Counted from the stretch's first letter, positions 17,159 to 28,140 are shown. The stretch is DNA of 64,000 nucleotides from Paenibacillus herberti (GCF_002233675.1 NZ_NMUQ01000003.1:538767-602766); one strand, 5' to 3'. Made by a program: numbers and translations. Notes: generated by a model from the sequence alone, not told the origin.

Positions 17159-18563
17159 GCAAGTAGTAAAAGTTACTTGAGCGTACCACATTCGAGCGAA
17201 GAGGTCGAAGCAAGTAGCTAAAGTTACTTGAGGCGCGGCCTCATCGGGTGAAGAGGTCGAAGCAAGTAGCTAAAGTTACTTGAGCGCGGCCTCATCGGGT
17301 GAAGAGGTCGAAGCAAGTAGCCAAAGTTACTTGAGCGCGACCTCATCGGGTGTAGAGGTCGAAGCAAGTAGTAAAAGTTACTTGAGCGCGGCCTTATTGA
17401 GCGAAGAGGGCGAAGCAAGTAGTAAAAGTTACTTGAGCGCGGCCTTATTGAGCGAAGAGGGCGAAGCAAGTAGTAAAAGTTACTTGAGCGCGGCCTTATT
17501 GAGTGAAGCGGGCGAAGCAAGTAGTAAAAGTTACTTGAGCGCGGCCTTATTGAGCGAAGAGGGCGAATCAAGTAGTAAAAGTTACTTGAGCGCGGCCTTA
17601 TCGGGTGAAACGGTCTAACCAAGTAGCTAAAGTTACTTGAGCGCGACCTTATCGGGTGAAGAGGTCGAAGCAAGTAGCCAAAGTTACTTGAGCGCGACCT
17701 CATCGGGTGAAGAGGTCCGAAGCAAGTAGCTAAAGTTACTTGAGCGCGGCCTCATCGGGTGAAGAGGTCGAAGCAAGTAGTAAAAGTTACTTGAGCGCGG
17801 CCTTGATCGGGTGAAGAGGTCGAAGCAAGTAGTAAAAGTTACTTGAGCGCGGCCTTGATCGAGCGAAGAGGTCTAACCAAGTAGCTAAAGTTACTTGAGC
17901 GCGGCCTCATCGGGTGAAGAGGTCGAAGCAAGTAGCCAAAGTTACTTGAGCGCGGCCTTATCGAGCGAAGAGGTCTAACCAAGTAGCTAAAGTTACTTGA
18001 GCGCGGCCTCATCGGGTGAAACGGTCTAACCAAGTAGCTAAAGTTACTTGAGCGCGACCTTATCGGGTGAAGAGGTCCGAAGCAAGTAGCTAAAGTTACT
18101 TGAGCGCGGCCTTATCGAGCGAAGAGGTCGAAGCAAGTAGCCAAAGTTACTTGAGCGCGACCTTATCGGGTGAAGAGGTCCGAAGCAAGTAGCTAAAGTT
18201 ACTTGAGCGCGGCCTCATCGGGTGAAACGGTCTAACCAAGTAGCTAAAGTTACTTGAGCGCGGCCTCATCGGGTGAAGAGGTCGAAGCAAGTAGTAAAAG
18301 TTACTTGAGCGCGGCCTAATCGAGTGAAGAGGTCGAAGCAAGTAGCCAAAGTTACTTGAGCGCGGCCTAATCGAGTGAAGCGGGCGAATCAAGTAGTAAA
18401 AGTTACTTGAAGCGCGGCCTTATCGAGCGAAGAGGTCGAAGCAAGTAGTAAAAGTTACTTGAGCGCGGCCTAATCGAGTGAAGCGGGCGAATCAAGTAGT
18501 AAAAGCTACTTGAGCGCGGCCTAATCGAGTGAAGCGGGCGAATCAAGTAGTAAAAGTTACTTG
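17159..18563. repeat. 51-bp stem-loop tandem array 2
   Basis: About 28 units of 51-52 bp. Each has a core of the type CAAGTAGCTAAAGTTACTTG: arms CAAGTA/TACTTG are kept while the loop varies (CTAAAG, CCAAAG, TAAAAG). Linkers are GAGCGCGGCCT(C/T)ATCGGGTGAAGAGGTCGAA with many small changes. The period of 17 codons leaves open frames on both strands, which I regard as non-coding. Core and period match array 1, although the linkers differ. Confidence 0.95.
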
Positions 18564-18599
18564 AGCGCACTGTTGCCGCGCGCCATACCGCTTGGGATA

Positions 18600-19085
18600 C
18601 CGGAGCTGCATCTGCGTCGGAACCGCAGCTCCTACGAAGCGCGGCACCGCCGCTACCTCGCGGAGCTACGGCTACGCCTATACCGCTCTCCTGCGGAGCG
18701 CAGCATTTACGCTACCGCTCTCCTGCGGAGCGCAGCATTTACGCTACCGCTCTCCTGCGAAGCGCGGCACCGCCGCTCTCCTGCGAAGCGCGGCACCGCC
18801 GCTACCTCGCGGAGCTACGGCTACGCCTATACCGCTCTCCTGCGGAGCGCTACGCGCCGCTACTCCTTCGGATTCCGGCGAGCGACGCCGCTACCGCTCT
18901 CCTGCGGAGCTACGGCTACGCCTATACCGCTTCTCCTGCGGAGCGCTACGCGCCGCTACTCCTTCGGATTCCGGCGAGCGACGCCGCTACCGCTCTCCTG
19001 CGGAGCTACGGCTACGCCGCTACCGCTTCTCCTGCGAAGCGCTACGCGCCGCTACTCCTTCGGATTCCGGCGAGCGACGCCGCTG
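18600..19085. repeat. GC-rich mosaic repeats downstream of and into the malic enzyme 3' end
   Basis: Short palindromic blocks such as CGCTCTCCTGCGGAGCG recur many times, then a unit of 96 bp repeats about 2.5 times (TCTCCTGCG at 18836, 18932 and 19028). Each 96-bp unit includes CTACTCCTTCGGATTCCGGC and the bases after it. In the last copy this is the end of the malic enzyme gene on the minus strand, so the gene's stop codon and last ten codons exist in three tandem copies. Confidence 0.88.
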
Positions 19086-20464
19086 TCGCGGGCCGCCTGC
19101 ACGACACGACGACGTACTTCCTCAACTACCTTAGTGTTGAACACACTTGGAATAATGTAGCTGCGGCTAAGCTCATCCTCGCCTACGGTGGAGGCGATTG
19201 CTTCAGCTGCGGCCAGCTTCATTTCCTCATTGATCGTTACGGCACGGCAATCGAGCGCTCCGCGGAAAATGCCTGGGAAGCAAAGCACATTATTAATCTG
19301 GTTCGGGAAATCCGAACGGCCAGTGGCGATGACCGCTACGATATCCTCCGCGTCCTCGGGCCGAATTTCCGGGTCCGGGTTCGCCATTGCGAACACGATT
19401 GGCTGCTCGTTCATCGTCAGCACCATCTCGCGCTTGAGAATACCTCCGGCCGACAGGCCGATGAATACATCCGCTCCACGTAGCGCATCGGATAGGCCGC
19501 CGGTCATACGCTCCGGATTCGTGTTGGCTGCGTACCAATTCCACATTGGATGGGCATACTCGCGATCAGCTGTCAAAATCCCATCACGATCAACGCCAAG
19601 CACGTTGCGAGCTCCTCCGGCGATGAGCATTTTGGTACAGGCCGTACCAGCCGCTCCGATTCCGCATACGACGATGCGGGCATCCTCAATCCGCTTGCCA
19701 GTCAGGCGCAGCGCGTTGATCAAGCCTGCGTACAACACGACCGCGGTGCCATGCTGGTCATCGTGGAAAACCGGGATGTTCAGCTCTTCACGCAGCCGTT
19801 CCTCAATTTCAAAGCAGCGTGGGGAAGAGATATCCTCCAGGTTGATGCCACCGAACCCGGGTGCAATCGCTTTCACTACAGCAATGATTGCTTCGGTATC
19901 TTGGGTGTCCAGGCAGATCGGGAATGCATCCACATCCGCAAATTGCTTGAACAACATCGCTTTACCTTCCATAACGGGCATAGCTGCTTCTGGCCCGATA
20001 TTGCCGAGTCCGAGAACCGCGCTTCCATCGGATACCACAGCAACCGTGTTACGTTTGATCGTCAGCGAGAACGCCTTGGATGGATCTTCGTAGATAGCTG
20101 TGCATACACGTGCGACTTCTGGGGTGTAAACCCTCGATAGATCATCCCGGTTCTGAATCGGGGTTTTAGGTTGGATGGTGATTTTGCCGCCAAGGTGAAG
20201 CAGGAATGTACGATCGGATGTATTGATAACCCGAATTCCGCGCAGCAGCCCTAGCGACTTGCCAAGTCTTTCTGTCGTACCCGTGTCCTTTACTTTGACT
20301 GTAAGGTCGCGCGTAGTGCTGCCTTTGCCCGTTTGAATGACGTCGATGGCAATTACGTCGCCCCCGGCAGCCTCGATTGCAGAAACGACCGAGCTGAAGT
20401 TGGTGCCCGACTCAATCTCTAACCTTACGATTACTGTTTTTCCATCCAATGCTTTGTTATTCAT
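19052..20464 (-). CDS. NAD(P)-dependent malic enzyme with N-terminal ACT domain
   Basis: 470 residues. Residues 1-85 form an ACT-like domain (VIVRLEIESGTNFSSVVSAI). The catalytic part has VYTPEVARVC, SDGSAVLGLGNIGPEAAMPVMEGKA cut here by rule, FHDDQHGTAVV and a Rossmann motif VCGIGAAGTACTKM; ends SGVARRNPKE. The enzyme decarboxylates malate to pyruvate and yields NADH or NADPH in the cytosol. An N-terminal ACT domain is seen in some Bacillota malic enzymes and suggests allosteric control by a small ligand. Start ATG at 20464, AGGAG eight bases upstream. The last codons lie inside a tandem repeat. Confidence 0.92.
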   Translation of the reverse strand: MNNKALDGKTVIVRLEIESGTNFSSVVSAIEAAGGDVIAIDVIQTGKGSTTRDLTVKVKDTGTTERLGKSLGLLRGIRVINTSDRTFLLHLGGKITIQPKTPIQNRDDLSRVYTPEVARVCTAIYEDPSKAFSLTIKRNTVAVVSDGSAVLGLGNIGPEAAMPVMEGKAMLFKQFADVDAFPICLDTQDTEAIIAVVKAIAPGFGGINLEDISSPRCFEIEERLREELNIPVFHDDQHGTAVVLYAGLINALRLTGKRIEDARIVVCGIGAAGTACTKMLIAGGARNVLGVDRDGILTADREYAHPMWNWYAANTNPERMTGGLSDALRGADVFIGLSAGGILKREMVLTMNEQPIVFAMANPDPEIRPEDAEDIVAVIATGRSDFPNQINNVLCFPGIFRGALDCRAVTINEEMKLAAAEAIASTVGEDELSRSYIIPSVFNTKVVEEVRRRVVQAARDSGVARRNPKE

Positions 20465-20522
20465 ATATTCATCTCCTCGGTGGTCTTCCTAAAGAGTCGC
20501 AAGTTCATTCTTGGTGTTCAAA

Positions 20523-20557
20523 AATTTCAAAAAGGGAGGGGCCGGTTTCCCGTCCCC
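20523..20557 (-). terminator. Probable terminator of the glycolipid synthase gene
   Basis: On the minus strand GGGGACGG-GAAA-CCGGCCCC (one mismatch) followed by TCCCTTTTTG. Confidence 0.5.
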
Positions 20558-20586
20558 TGCATCATACATTTAAGCTACGCTTGCAT

Positions 20587-21705
20587 TCATTTCATCAGCC
20601 GCAGCACAGCAGTCGGGCATTCCAGCGGATCGTACTGCTGGCTGCTCTTGGACTGTAGTCGCTGGCGATGCTGGCCAGAGCTGTACGGCTCCTGGATCTG
20701 GCGGAACCATCGATCAATCGTACCGAGAGAGTGCATCATTTCACCGAAGCCGCTGCTCACAAAATACTCCAGATTCTCTTCCTCTTGGCCGGGAATCGGT
20801 TTGTAGAACAGCATGGGGATGCCCTTGCTCATCCCCTCTGTGCACGTCATGCCGCCAGGCTTGGTGACGAGCAAGTCAGCGGCGTCCATCAGCTTGGAGA
20901 TCTCGCGTGTGAAGCCGAGTACATGGATGTTGGGATGGACAAAGCGTTTGTCCGCCAGCATGCTTTCCCTCGATTTCTCGTTGGTACCGGAGCAGAAAAT
21001 CAACTGTACCTTGTCACGAAATTTGGTCATGTAAGTAAAAAACCCGTCTTCTTCCTCCATCAGCCCCCAACCGCCGCCCATAATGAGCACGGTAGGCATG
21101 TTTTTCAGGCCGAGCTCGCTCCGCGCCTCCGCCTGGTCCTGAGACTGCCAGAACTGAGGGTGAACAGGGATGCTTGTAACTTCAATACGCTCAGGCGGAA
21201 TCCCTCTCGCCATCAGCTTTGTTTTGACAACGGGTATGGACACGAGATAATGATTGACTTCCGTATTGGCCCAGGTTCCGTGCGCGTCATAATCTGTAAT
21301 CAGCGTATACAGCGGGATGTCGAGGCCAAGCCTCTTGAGGCGGGCCACTGCGGCGTTGGGACCTGGATGCGTGCAGATGATGATCTCAGGCCTGAGCTGC
21401 TGGATGACCTGCTCGGTCTGGGTATAGAAGATCCGGTGAATAGCAAGCTGCGTGAACCGGTTGAAAGAACGCTTATAGTTGGTGCGGTACATCATGCCTA
21501 CCAGCTTGGGCTGTTTGCCAACTGTCTTGCGATAGGCAGACATAATGAGAGGGGCTAACACCGGGTTCAGGAATTTGCCCAGCTCCAGAACTCGAGTCTG
21601 AACATCCGGAGATAGCTGCCTCAGGCCGGCAGCGAGGGCATATGCCGCTTGGGTATGACCGGACCCGAATCCCTCAGAGAGCAGCAGCACTCTTTTTTTA
21701 CGCAT
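20587..21705 (-). CDS. MGDG-synthase-like/UgtP-like glycolipid glycosyltransferase
   Basis: About 372 residues of GT family 28 type. N-terminal half: VLLLSEGFGSGHTQAAYALAAGL, the donor-independent glycine-rich loop found in MGDG synthase and UgtP, and TDYDAHGTWA. C-terminal half: IMGGGWGLMEEE, then VTKPGGMTCTEGMSKGIPM, the nucleotide-sugar site. It probably adds glucose or galactose to diacylglycerol, giving membrane glycolipids and lipoteichoic acid anchors. ATG at 21705 is preceded by TAGGTGAG; the frame could extend to 21747, but that would enter the shared upstream region with kapB. Sugar donor not determinable. Confidence 0.85.
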   Translation of the reverse strand: MRKKRVLLLSEGFGSGHTQAAYALAAGLRQLSPDVQTRVLELGKFLNPVLAPLIMSAYRKTVGKQPKLVGMMYRTNYKRSFNRFTQLAIHRIFYTQTEQVIQQLRPEIIICTHPGPNAAVARLKRLGLDIPLYTLITDYDAHGTWANTEVNHYLVSIPVVKTKLMARGIPPERIEVTSIPVHPQFWQSQDQAEARSELGLKNMPTVLIMGGGWGLMEEEDGFFTYMTKFRDKVQLIFCSGTNEKSRESMLADKRFVHPNIHVLGFTREISKLMDAADLLVTKPGGMTCTEGMSKGIPMLFYKPIPGQEEENLEYFVSSGFGEMMHSLGTIDRWFRQIQEPYSSGQHRQRLQSKSSQQYDPLECPTAVLRLMK

Positions 21706-21839
21706 GCACTCACCTACTTTTCTCTCTTCCAATATTACGACGAGCACGGTATAGAAGACAAGCTCGGGCTTGGTCGCTTGTCTCCGAGAGCAGCTTCCTA
21801 TATTCTGTGGGGAGAATCGATAAAGGAGCGGATGCTGTT

Positions 21840-22226
21840 ATGACATCGGAACAACAGACCCCAGCGAAGGAAGAATGGGTACAGTTTTCCTATAAAACAG
21901 GCGAATATGCGGGACGAATTGTTGAGGAGGGCTCCCCGCGCAGCGTCGTGGAGACATTGGCAGTACTTCGGCATCCCGAGCAAGGGGATCTGCATAATCC
22001 GTATAATCCGGATGTTCCTTTTTTCCATGAGCGGAAAGCTCTGGCCCATCGGGAGAAGGCACTCGTACTGAACCGGGAAATCAAGCCGTTCGCAGCTTCC
22101 GTACTGCCCGACTACAATGAATCCCGTGAGCGCGCGGTGCAACAGGCGCTAGAGGAGCTGGATCGGCTGCAGCGCTGGGCGGGTCGCGCGGCTGATCAGT
22201 TGCGGGCGGTAGCTTCGGAATACTGA
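21840..22226 (+). CDS. kapB: KapB-like kinase-associated protein
   Basis: 128 residues. The segment LRHPEQGDLHNPYNPDVPFF followed by HERKAL is the signature of the KapB family. In B. subtilis KapB is required for the sporulation kinase KinB to feed the phosphorelay. The start ATG at 21840 has AAGGAG upstream at a longish 11-base gap. B. subtilis KapB was described as a lipoprotein; this one shows no signal peptide. No kinB is next to it. It is divergent from the glycolipid synthase gene. Confidence 0.82.
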   Translation: MTSEQQTPAKEEWVQFSYKTGEYAGRIVEEGSPRSVVETLAVLRHPEQGDLHNPYNPDVPFFHERKALAHREKALVLNREIKPFAASVLPDYNESRERAVQQALEELDRLQRWAGRAADQLRAVASEY

Positions 22227-22799
22227 TAGCAGAATCCTTCCGGCAAGCTGACAACAAGATAGCGTTTACATTATTTTTAGGCTTCGAAGCATGTAGTTTT
22301 AGTCGGAAAATTTGCATGAGTATACATCTTTTGCATGACTTCGATCTGACGCCAGGTGTCAAGATTCGGGAAGATTCGCAATTCCTTAAACTTGCTATAC
22401 CCAAGGGGTCAAACCGTATGATAGGATGAATGCAGAAGCGCCGCTGTAGCGTGGCGAAGCATGGGGTATGAACCTTCAAACCCTTGTCGCACAAGGGAAG
22501 CGAGTCGTCTTGATTAGAGATCGTAATCATGTTCATAAAAAGATTAAATTGATATACCTCGTTCCAAGTGATAAAATTGAGGAATAACTATATCTACCGG
22601 CCTATCTTTTAACGGGGTTTCGCCCCCGGAGAACCGACTGATTTCTGCCCTATTAATTACGGGACGGCAGTAAATGGATATGTATTAATATGCATCTTTA
22701 TTCATCGGAGAGCCATCCGGAATGAAGATGTCTATATAATATGAAGCCTTAGCTGCTGTCCGTTTTTATATCCATCCTCCGACAGAAAGGTTGCATCCG
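22227..22799 (+). other. Long upstream region of gltB
   Basis: About 570 bp without a convincing gene. It holds hairpins CCCTTG-TCGCA-CAAGGG (near 22478-22494) and GGGG-TTTCG-CCCC (near 22614-22626), and a good -10 TATAAT at 22735-22740 with only a weak -35 about 17 bases before. A weak -35 is what one expects for a promoter needing an activator. I could not assign a GltC-type site or a riboswitch. Confidence 0.45.
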
Positions 22800-25700
22800 A
22801 TGAACAGTAAAATGACTGGATTGCCGCCGAAACAAGGCCTCTACGATCCTCAGTTCGAAAAAGATGCTTGCGGCATGGGTTTTGTCGCTCACATTAAGGG
22901 ATTCAAATCCCACACGATCATTCAACAGGCGCTTACCGTCCTGGAGAATATGGAGCACCGCGGCGGCCAGGGCAGCGAGCCCAACACCGGCGACGGCGCA
23001 GGCATCATGCTACAGATTCCGCATGGTTTCTTCAAGCGTGAGATGAACCGCGATGGTATTCAGCTTCCTGCTGAGGGTGATTATGCGGTCGGTATGCTGT
23101 TTCTGCCGCAGGATGCGGCTGTGCGCGAAGCGCTTGAGGCCAAGCTTGAGGCGATCATCGCCGAGGAAGGCCAAGGGCTGATCGGCTGGCGTACCGTTCC
23201 AACTAACGACGAGAAGCTCGGAGAGTCCGCGCTGAAGGCCAAGCCTTATGTACGCCAAGTGTTTGTTTCCCGTAATGCGGCACTCGCGGATGAGTTGGCT
23301 TTTGAACGCAAGCTGTACATCATTCGCAAGCGTGCTGAGCTGGCAATTCGCTATGCCGGACTTGAGGGCGGGGACATGTTCTACTTCCCATCCTTCTCCT
23401 CCAAAAAGATCGTTTACAAAGGAATGCTGACGACGGAGCAAGTACGCTCCTTCTACATCGACCTTAACGATGAAACGTTGGAAACAGCGATTGCGCTCGT
23501 TCACTCCCGTTTCAGCACGAACACGTTCCCAAGCTGGGAACGCGCGCATCCGTACCGCTATTTGATCCACAATGGTGAGATCAACACGCTGCGCGGCAAC
23601 GTCAACTGGATGCATGCCCGCCAGTCGCTGTTCGCCTCCGAGCTGTTCGGTGAGGATCTGGAGAAGATCAAGCCAATTATCAACCCGGACGGCTCTGATA
23701 CCGCGATGTTCGATAACACGCTGGAGTTCCTCTATCTGGCTGGCCGCTCTTTGCCGCATGTGGCGATGATGATGGTGCCTGAGCCTTGGTCTAACCACGA
23801 GGATATGAGCCCGGAGAAAAAAGCTTTTTACGAATACCACAGCTGCCTGATGGAGCCTTGGGACGGACCGGCCGCAATGGCGTTCACCGACGGAACCCAG
23901 ATCGGAGCTGTGCTCGACCGCAACGGTCTGCGTCCAGCCCGTTATTATGTAACCAAGGATGATGTCATCATTCTCGGCTCCGAGGCAGGTACGGTTCACG
24001 TTGAGCCAGAAGATATTCTTTACAAAGACCGCCTGCGTCCAGGTCGCATGCTGCTCGTTGACACGAAGGAAGGCCGCATCGTCTCAGATGAAGAGGTTAA
24101 GGATCGGATTGCTTCCGAGAAGCCTTACGGGCAGTGGCTTGAAGACAATCTCATCAGCTTGTCCGATCTGCCTGACGCACCGGAACTGCCGGAGCTGGAG
24201 CATGCAACGGTACAGCAGCGCCAGCAATCTTTTGGTTATACGTTTGAGGATCTGCGCAAAGTTCTTGAGCCAATGGCTTCCTCCGGTGTTGAGCCGGTCG
24301 GCTCCATGGGTTATGACTCACCGCTGGCTGTTCTTTCCGAGCGGCCGCAGCGTCTGTACAGCTACTTCAAGCAGCTGTTCGCACAAGTAACCAACCCGCC
24401 GATCGATGCGATCCGCGAGGAGATTATTACGGCTACCGGCACCTCGCTGGGACCGGAGCGCAATCTGCTCAACCCTGAGCCGGAGAGCGCGCGCCAGATT
24501 CGTCTGGATTCTCCGATTCTTTCCAACGAGGAGTTTGCCAAGCTGCGTCATGTGCGTCGTCCGGGCTTCAAGTCGATCACGCTGCCGATCTTTTTCCCGG
24601 CGGATGGAGGCGAGAAGGGCCTGCGTCAATCGCTGCAGACGATGTGCGAAGCAGCTGACCGCGTCATTGCCAGGGGTCATAACGTACTCATTCTGTCCGA
24701 CTTCGGCTCGGATCGCGACAACTGCCCAATTCCGGCGCTGCTCGCTGTATCTTGTCTGCATCATCATCTCATCCGTGAGGGCACTCGTACCCGCGTCAGC
24801 ATCCTGCTGGAGTCGGGCGAGCCGCGCGAAGTGCATCACTTCGCCTTGCTGCTTGGCTATGGCGTGAGCGCGATCAATCCGTATCTGGCATTCGAGACGC
24901 TGGATGACATGATTCGCCAGGGCATGCTGCGCGGCGTGACGCATGAGAAGGCCGTTAAGAATTTCATCAAGGCTGCAACGAAGGGTGTCTTGAAGATTCT
25001 TTCCAAAATGGGCATCTCTACGATTCAATCGTACCGTGGAGCTCAAATTTTCGAAGCAGTTGGTCTGCAGGAAGCGATTGTCGACAAGTATTTCACATGG
25101 ACGCCTTCCCGCATCGGCGGCATCGGCCTGGACATTATCGCTCAAGAAACGCTGAAGCCTCATAACCGTGCTTATTCCGAACAGCAGGGCGGGGAGAAAG
25201 AGCTTGATTCCGGCGGCGAGTACCAATGGCGTAAGGATGGAGAGGACCATCTGTTCAGCCCGCAGACGATTCACACGCTGCAGATGGCTTCCCGCGCTAA
25301 TGACTACAAGCTGTACAAAAAGTTCTCCCATCTCGTGCAAGGTGAGGACAGCAAGTTCATGACGCTGCGCTCGTTGCTCGACTTCAAGAAGGACCGCCAG
25401 CCGGTGCCGATCGAAGAGGTTGAGTCCATCGAGGACATTATGAAACGCTTCAAGTCCGGTGCGATGAGCTTCGGATCGATCTCCAAAGAAGCGCATGAAA
25501 GCCTCGCAATTGCGATGAACCGCATCGGCGGCAAGTCCAATACGGGCGAAGGCGGCGAGGATCCAGCGCGCTGGGTGCCGGACGCCAACGGCGATTCCCG
25601 CCGCAGCGCGATCAAGCAGGTTGCTTCGGGCCGCTTCGGCGTGACGAGCAACTATCTCGTCAACGCCGATGAGATTCAGATCAAGATGGCGCAAGGCGCC

Positions 25701-27407
25701 AAGCCAGGCGAGGGCGGACAGCTTCCAGGACGCAAGGTGTACCCTTGGGTTGCTGAGGTTCGCGGCTCCACGCCGGGTGTCGGTCTCATTTCGCCGCCAC
25801 CGCATCATGATATCTACTCCATCGAGGATCTCGCGGAGCTGATTCATGATCTGAAGAATGCTAATCCGCGCGCACGCATTAACGTCAAGCTCGTTTCCGA
25901 GGTCGGCGTAGGTACGATTGCAGCAGGTGTGGCAAAAGGTCGCGCCGATGTCATTCTCGTCAGCGGTTATGACGGCGGCACGGGCGCATCCCCGATGAAC
26001 TCGATGCGCCATGCCGGTCTGCCATGGGAGCTCGGCCTGGCCGAGACTCATCAGACGCTCATGCTCAACAATCTTCGCGACCGCGTCGTTGTTGAGACAG
26101 ACGGCAAGATTATGAACGGCCGTGATCTCGCGATCGCTACGCTGCTTGGAGCCGAAGAATACGGCTTCTCGACAGCTCCGCTCGTTGTCCTTGGATGCGT
26201 CATGATGCGTGTATGCCAGTTGGACACTTGTCCGGTCGGCGTAGCGACTCAGAATCCGGAGCTTCGCAAGAAGTTCATGGGCGATCCGGGCCATGTCGTT
26301 AACTACATGCGCTTTATTGCCCAGGAAATGCGTGAGTATATGGCAGAGCTTGGCTTCCGTACGATCAACGAGATGGTTGGCCGAGTGGATCAGCTGGAGA
26401 GCAAACAGGTGGTTGACCGCTACAAGCTGAGCGGTATCGATCTGACGCCGCTGCTGCATCAGCCTGAGGTTCCTCAGGATGCAGTCCGCTACAACGTTCA
26501 GCAACAGAACCATGGCCTGGAGCTGTCGCTTGACATGCAGTCGTTGCTGCCAGTTGCCGAGGCGGCTCTGGAGCATGGCGAGAACGTTAAAGCGACGTTC
26601 CCAATCTGCAACACGAATCGGGTAGTCGGCACGATTCTCGGCAGCGAAGTAACTCGTCGTTACGGCGCGGCAGGGTTGCCAGAAGACACGATCTCCTTAC
26701 ACTTCGTCGGCTCTGCGGGCCAGAGCTTTGGGGCGTTCGTGCCGAAGGGCATCACGCTTTCGCTGGAGGGAGATTCTAACGACTATGTCGGTAAAGGTCT
26801 TTCCGGCGGCAAAATCATTGTCGCTCCATCGCCGAAGGCTACTTTTGCGGCGGAGAACAATGTCATCATCGGCAACACTGCCTTCTACGGCGCGACGGGT
26901 GGGGAAGCGTATATCCGCGGTATCGCAGGCGAGCGCTTCGCTGTACGGAACAGTGGTGTGAAGGTTGTAGTTGAAGGCACAGGCGACCACGGATGCGAAT
27001 ATATGACAGGTGGACGCGTTGTCGTGCTGGGGGGCACGGGACGGAACTTCGCGGCCGGTATGTCGGGTGGCGTGGCGTATGTGCTGGATGAGCAGAGGTT
27101 GTTCTACAAGCAGGTTAACCTGGAGATGGTATTGCTGGAGCGCGTCGAAGACGAGGCTGACATCCAAGAGCTGCGCGGCATGCTTGAGAACCACGTCCGT
27201 TACACGGGCAGTGCGATCGGCGACCGCATCCTTTCGAACTGGGAGCAGTCGCTCGGCGACTTCGTGCGTATCATTCCGAAGGATTACAAACGGATGCTGG
27301 AACAGATCCGCAAAGCCGAAGAGGAGCAAGGTCTAGAGGGTGACGAAGCCCTTCTGGCCGCGTTCGAGGCGAATATGAGAGAGCTGGCGCGCGTCGGAGG
27401 CAACTAA
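22800..27407 (+). CDS. gltB: Glutamate synthase, large subunit
   Basis: About 1535 residues. Class II glutamine amidotransferase domain with nucleophile Cys24 in [10 protein letters not shown] (a propeptide of 23 residues would be removed), a central linking domain, the FMN synthase domain ([20 protein letters not shown]) and the 3Fe-4S motif [12 protein letters not shown], then the C-terminal GXGXG beta-helix ([13 protein letters not shown]). It converts glutamine and 2-oxoglutarate to two glutamates. The name gltB follows general usage; in B. subtilis the large subunit is GltA. No small subunit (gltD-type) gene follows, so it must be encoded elsewhere. ATG at 22800 was chosen: GAAAGG lies nine bases upstream. 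Confidence 0.97.
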   Translation: MNSKMTGLPPKQGLYDPQFEKDACGMGFVAHIKGFKSHTIIQQALTVLENMEHRGGQGSEPNTGDGAGIMLQIPHGFFKREMNRDGIQLPAEGDYAVGMLFLPQDAAVREALEAKLEAIIAEEGQGLIGWRTVPTNDEKLGESALKAKPYVRQVFVSRNAALADELAFERKLYIIRKRAELAIRYAGLEGGDMFYFPSFSSKKIVYKGMLTTEQVRSFYIDLNDETLETAIALVHSRFSTNTFPSWERAHPYRYLIHNGEINTLRGNVNWMHARQSLFASELFGEDLEKIKPIINPDGSDTAMFDNTLEFLYLAGRSLPHVAMMMVPEPWSNHEDMSPEKKAFYEYHSCLMEPWDGPAAMAFTDGTQIGAVLDRNGLRPARYYVTKDDVIILGSEAGTVHVEPEDILYKDRLRPGRMLLVDTKEGRIVSDEEVKDRIASEKPYGQWLEDNLISLSDLPDAPELPELEHATVQQRQQSFGYTFEDLRKVLEPMASSGVEPVGSMGYDSPLAVLSERPQRLYSYFKQLFAQVTNPPIDAIREEIITATGTSLGPERNLLNPEPESARQIRLDSPILSNEEFAKLRHVRRPGFKSITLPIFFPADGGEKGLRQSLQTMCEAADRVIARGHNVLILSDFGSDRDNCPIPALLAVSCLHHHLIREGTRTRVSILLESGEPREVHHFALLLGYGVSAINPYLAFETLDDMIRQGMLRGVTHEKAVKNFIKAATKGVLKILSKMGISTIQSYRGAQIFEAVGLQEAIVDKYFTWTPSRIGGIGLDIIAQETLKPHNRAYSEQQGGEKELDSGGEYQWRKDGEDHLFSPQTIHTLQMASRANDYKLYKKFSHLVQGEDSKFMTLRSLLDFKKDRQPVPIEEVESIEDIMKRFKSGAMSFGSISKEAHESLAIAMNRIGGKSNTGEGGEDPARWVPDANGDSRRSAIKQVASGRFGVTSNYLVNADEIQIKMAQGAKPGEGGQLPGRKVYPWVAEVRGSTPGVGLISPPPHHDIYSIEDLAELIHDLKNANPRARINVKLVSEVGVGTIAAGVAKGRADVILVSGYDGGTGASPMNSMRHAGLPWELGLAETHQTLMLNNLRDRVVVETDGKIMNGRDLAIATLLGAEEYGFSTAPLVVLGCVMMRVCQLDTCPVGVATQNPELRKKFMGDPGHVVNYMRFIAQEMREYMAELGFRTINEMVGRVDQLESKQVVDRYKLSGIDLTPLLHQPEVPQDAVRYNVQQQNHGLELSLDMQSLLPVAEAALEHGENVKATFPICNTNRVVGTILGSEVTRRYGAAGLPEDTISLHFVGSAGQSFGAFVPKGITLSLEGDSNDYVGKGLSGGKIIVAPSPKATFAAENNVIIGNTAFYGATGGEAYIRGIAGERFAVRNSGVKVVVEGTGDHGCEYMTGGRVVVLGGTGRNFAAGMSGGVAYVLDEQRLFYKQVNLEMVLLERVEDEADIQELRGMLENHVRYTGSAIGDRILSNWEQSLGDFVRIIPKDYKRMLEQIRKAEEEQGLEGDEALLAAFEANMRELARVGGN

Positions 27408-27444
27408 TCTGATAGAAGCTTAATCCAATAGAGATAAGCCAGTG

Positions 27445-27489
27445 AACAAACAGCGCGTCCGCATATGGGGATGCGCTGTTTGTTTTTTT
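27445..27489 (+). terminator. Terminator of gltB
   Basis: Stem AACAAACAGCGC / GCGCTGTTTGTT with a short bulged top, then a run of seven T. Confidence 0.9.
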
Positions 27490-27620
27490 CGGTAGCCATG
27501 CGCTAACGAAACTCAGATTCGGGTCAAAAATGAGGATAGGACCGCGAAATCCGGCAGCCCTGTCAAAGCTATCAAACCTTTCATACTATGTTGATAGAAC
27601 ATGATATGGAGGTATGGGGC

Positions 27621-28079
27621 ATGCAGCTAGGCTTAGTTTTAGTGTTGTTTATTTTGCTAGTTATTGTTACTAGTGTCTTCGGCTGCAATAGCCTGGAAGC
27701 AGAAGAGGACGTATCCATCGCGGCATCCAAAGGTTTTGTTTTGCAAAACAGAACCAGTGATTATACTTTTGTAAGCACCGCTTTTTCAGGAGACTTTGAA
27801 TCTCCTGGGCCATCGCCAAATACGGTTTCTCCTGGGGGCAACTATCGTTTCGAGGTTGTGGCCAAATTTTTCTACCAAACGACTACTGCGGTTGCCCAAT
27901 ACGTTGTCTATTCAACAGGAGGGAATAGGATAGGCACACTTTCATTGACATTCGAAACTAGAAATAGCGGAATTGACTGGCGTGTATATATTGGGCGCCC
28001 CAGTTCAATAATTGGTGATACGAATCTCTACAACGGAGCCGTCAACGTAATTCTGAGAGACAACCCACCTTCACTATAA
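27621..28079 (+). CDS. Small exported or membrane-anchored protein with YjcZ-like N-terminus
   Basis: 152 residues. The first 22, MQLGLVLVLFILLVIVTSVF, closely resemble the hydrophobic motif of the short YjcZ-type sporulation peptides of Bacillus (LIVVLFILLIIVG-like). GCNSLEAEE follows, so a lipobox VFGC is possible too. The rest (residues 40-152) looks like a compact beta domain: FVLQNRTSDYTFVSTAF, GNYRFEVVAKFF, AQYVVYS, LSLTFETRNSGIDWRVYIG. I do not recognise it. ATG at 27621 has GGAGG eight bases upstream. It stands alone between terminators. Confidence 0.7.
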   Translation: MQLGLVLVLFILLVIVTSVFGCNSLEAEEDVSIAASKGFVLQNRTSDYTFVSTAFSGDFESPGPSPNTVSPGGNYRFEVVAKFFYQTTTAVAQYVVYSTGGNRIGTLSLTFETRNSGIDWRVYIGRPSSIIGDTNLYNGAVNVILRDNPPSL

Positions 28080-28140
28080 GGATAAAGATAAGGTGAGGCC
28101 GAAGGTAAACGTACTTCCTGTATGGTTCTATACGATTCTA

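Noticed and set aside
17224-18392. Several repeat-encoded open frames in array 2
   Set aside because: Same cause as in array 1; no ribosome sites and the frames break wherever a unit is 52 bp long.
17159-18563. CRISPR-like appearance of the regular palindromic array
   Set aside because: The intervals between cores are repeats of one another and not unique spacers, and no cas genes are present.
18561-19160. Long Arg/Ala/Leu-rich frames in the GC-rich repeat
   Set aside because: They are low-complexity products of the repeat, on the strand opposite the malic enzyme gene, without start signals.
22440-22520. Glutamine-type riboswitch before gltB
   Set aside because: A CAAGGGAAG stretch recalls the glnA RNA, but the rest of the conserved sequence is missing.
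24318-26576. 752-codon minus-strand frame opposite gltB
   Set aside because: A shadow of the conserved gltB frame; no family resemblance and no start signals.
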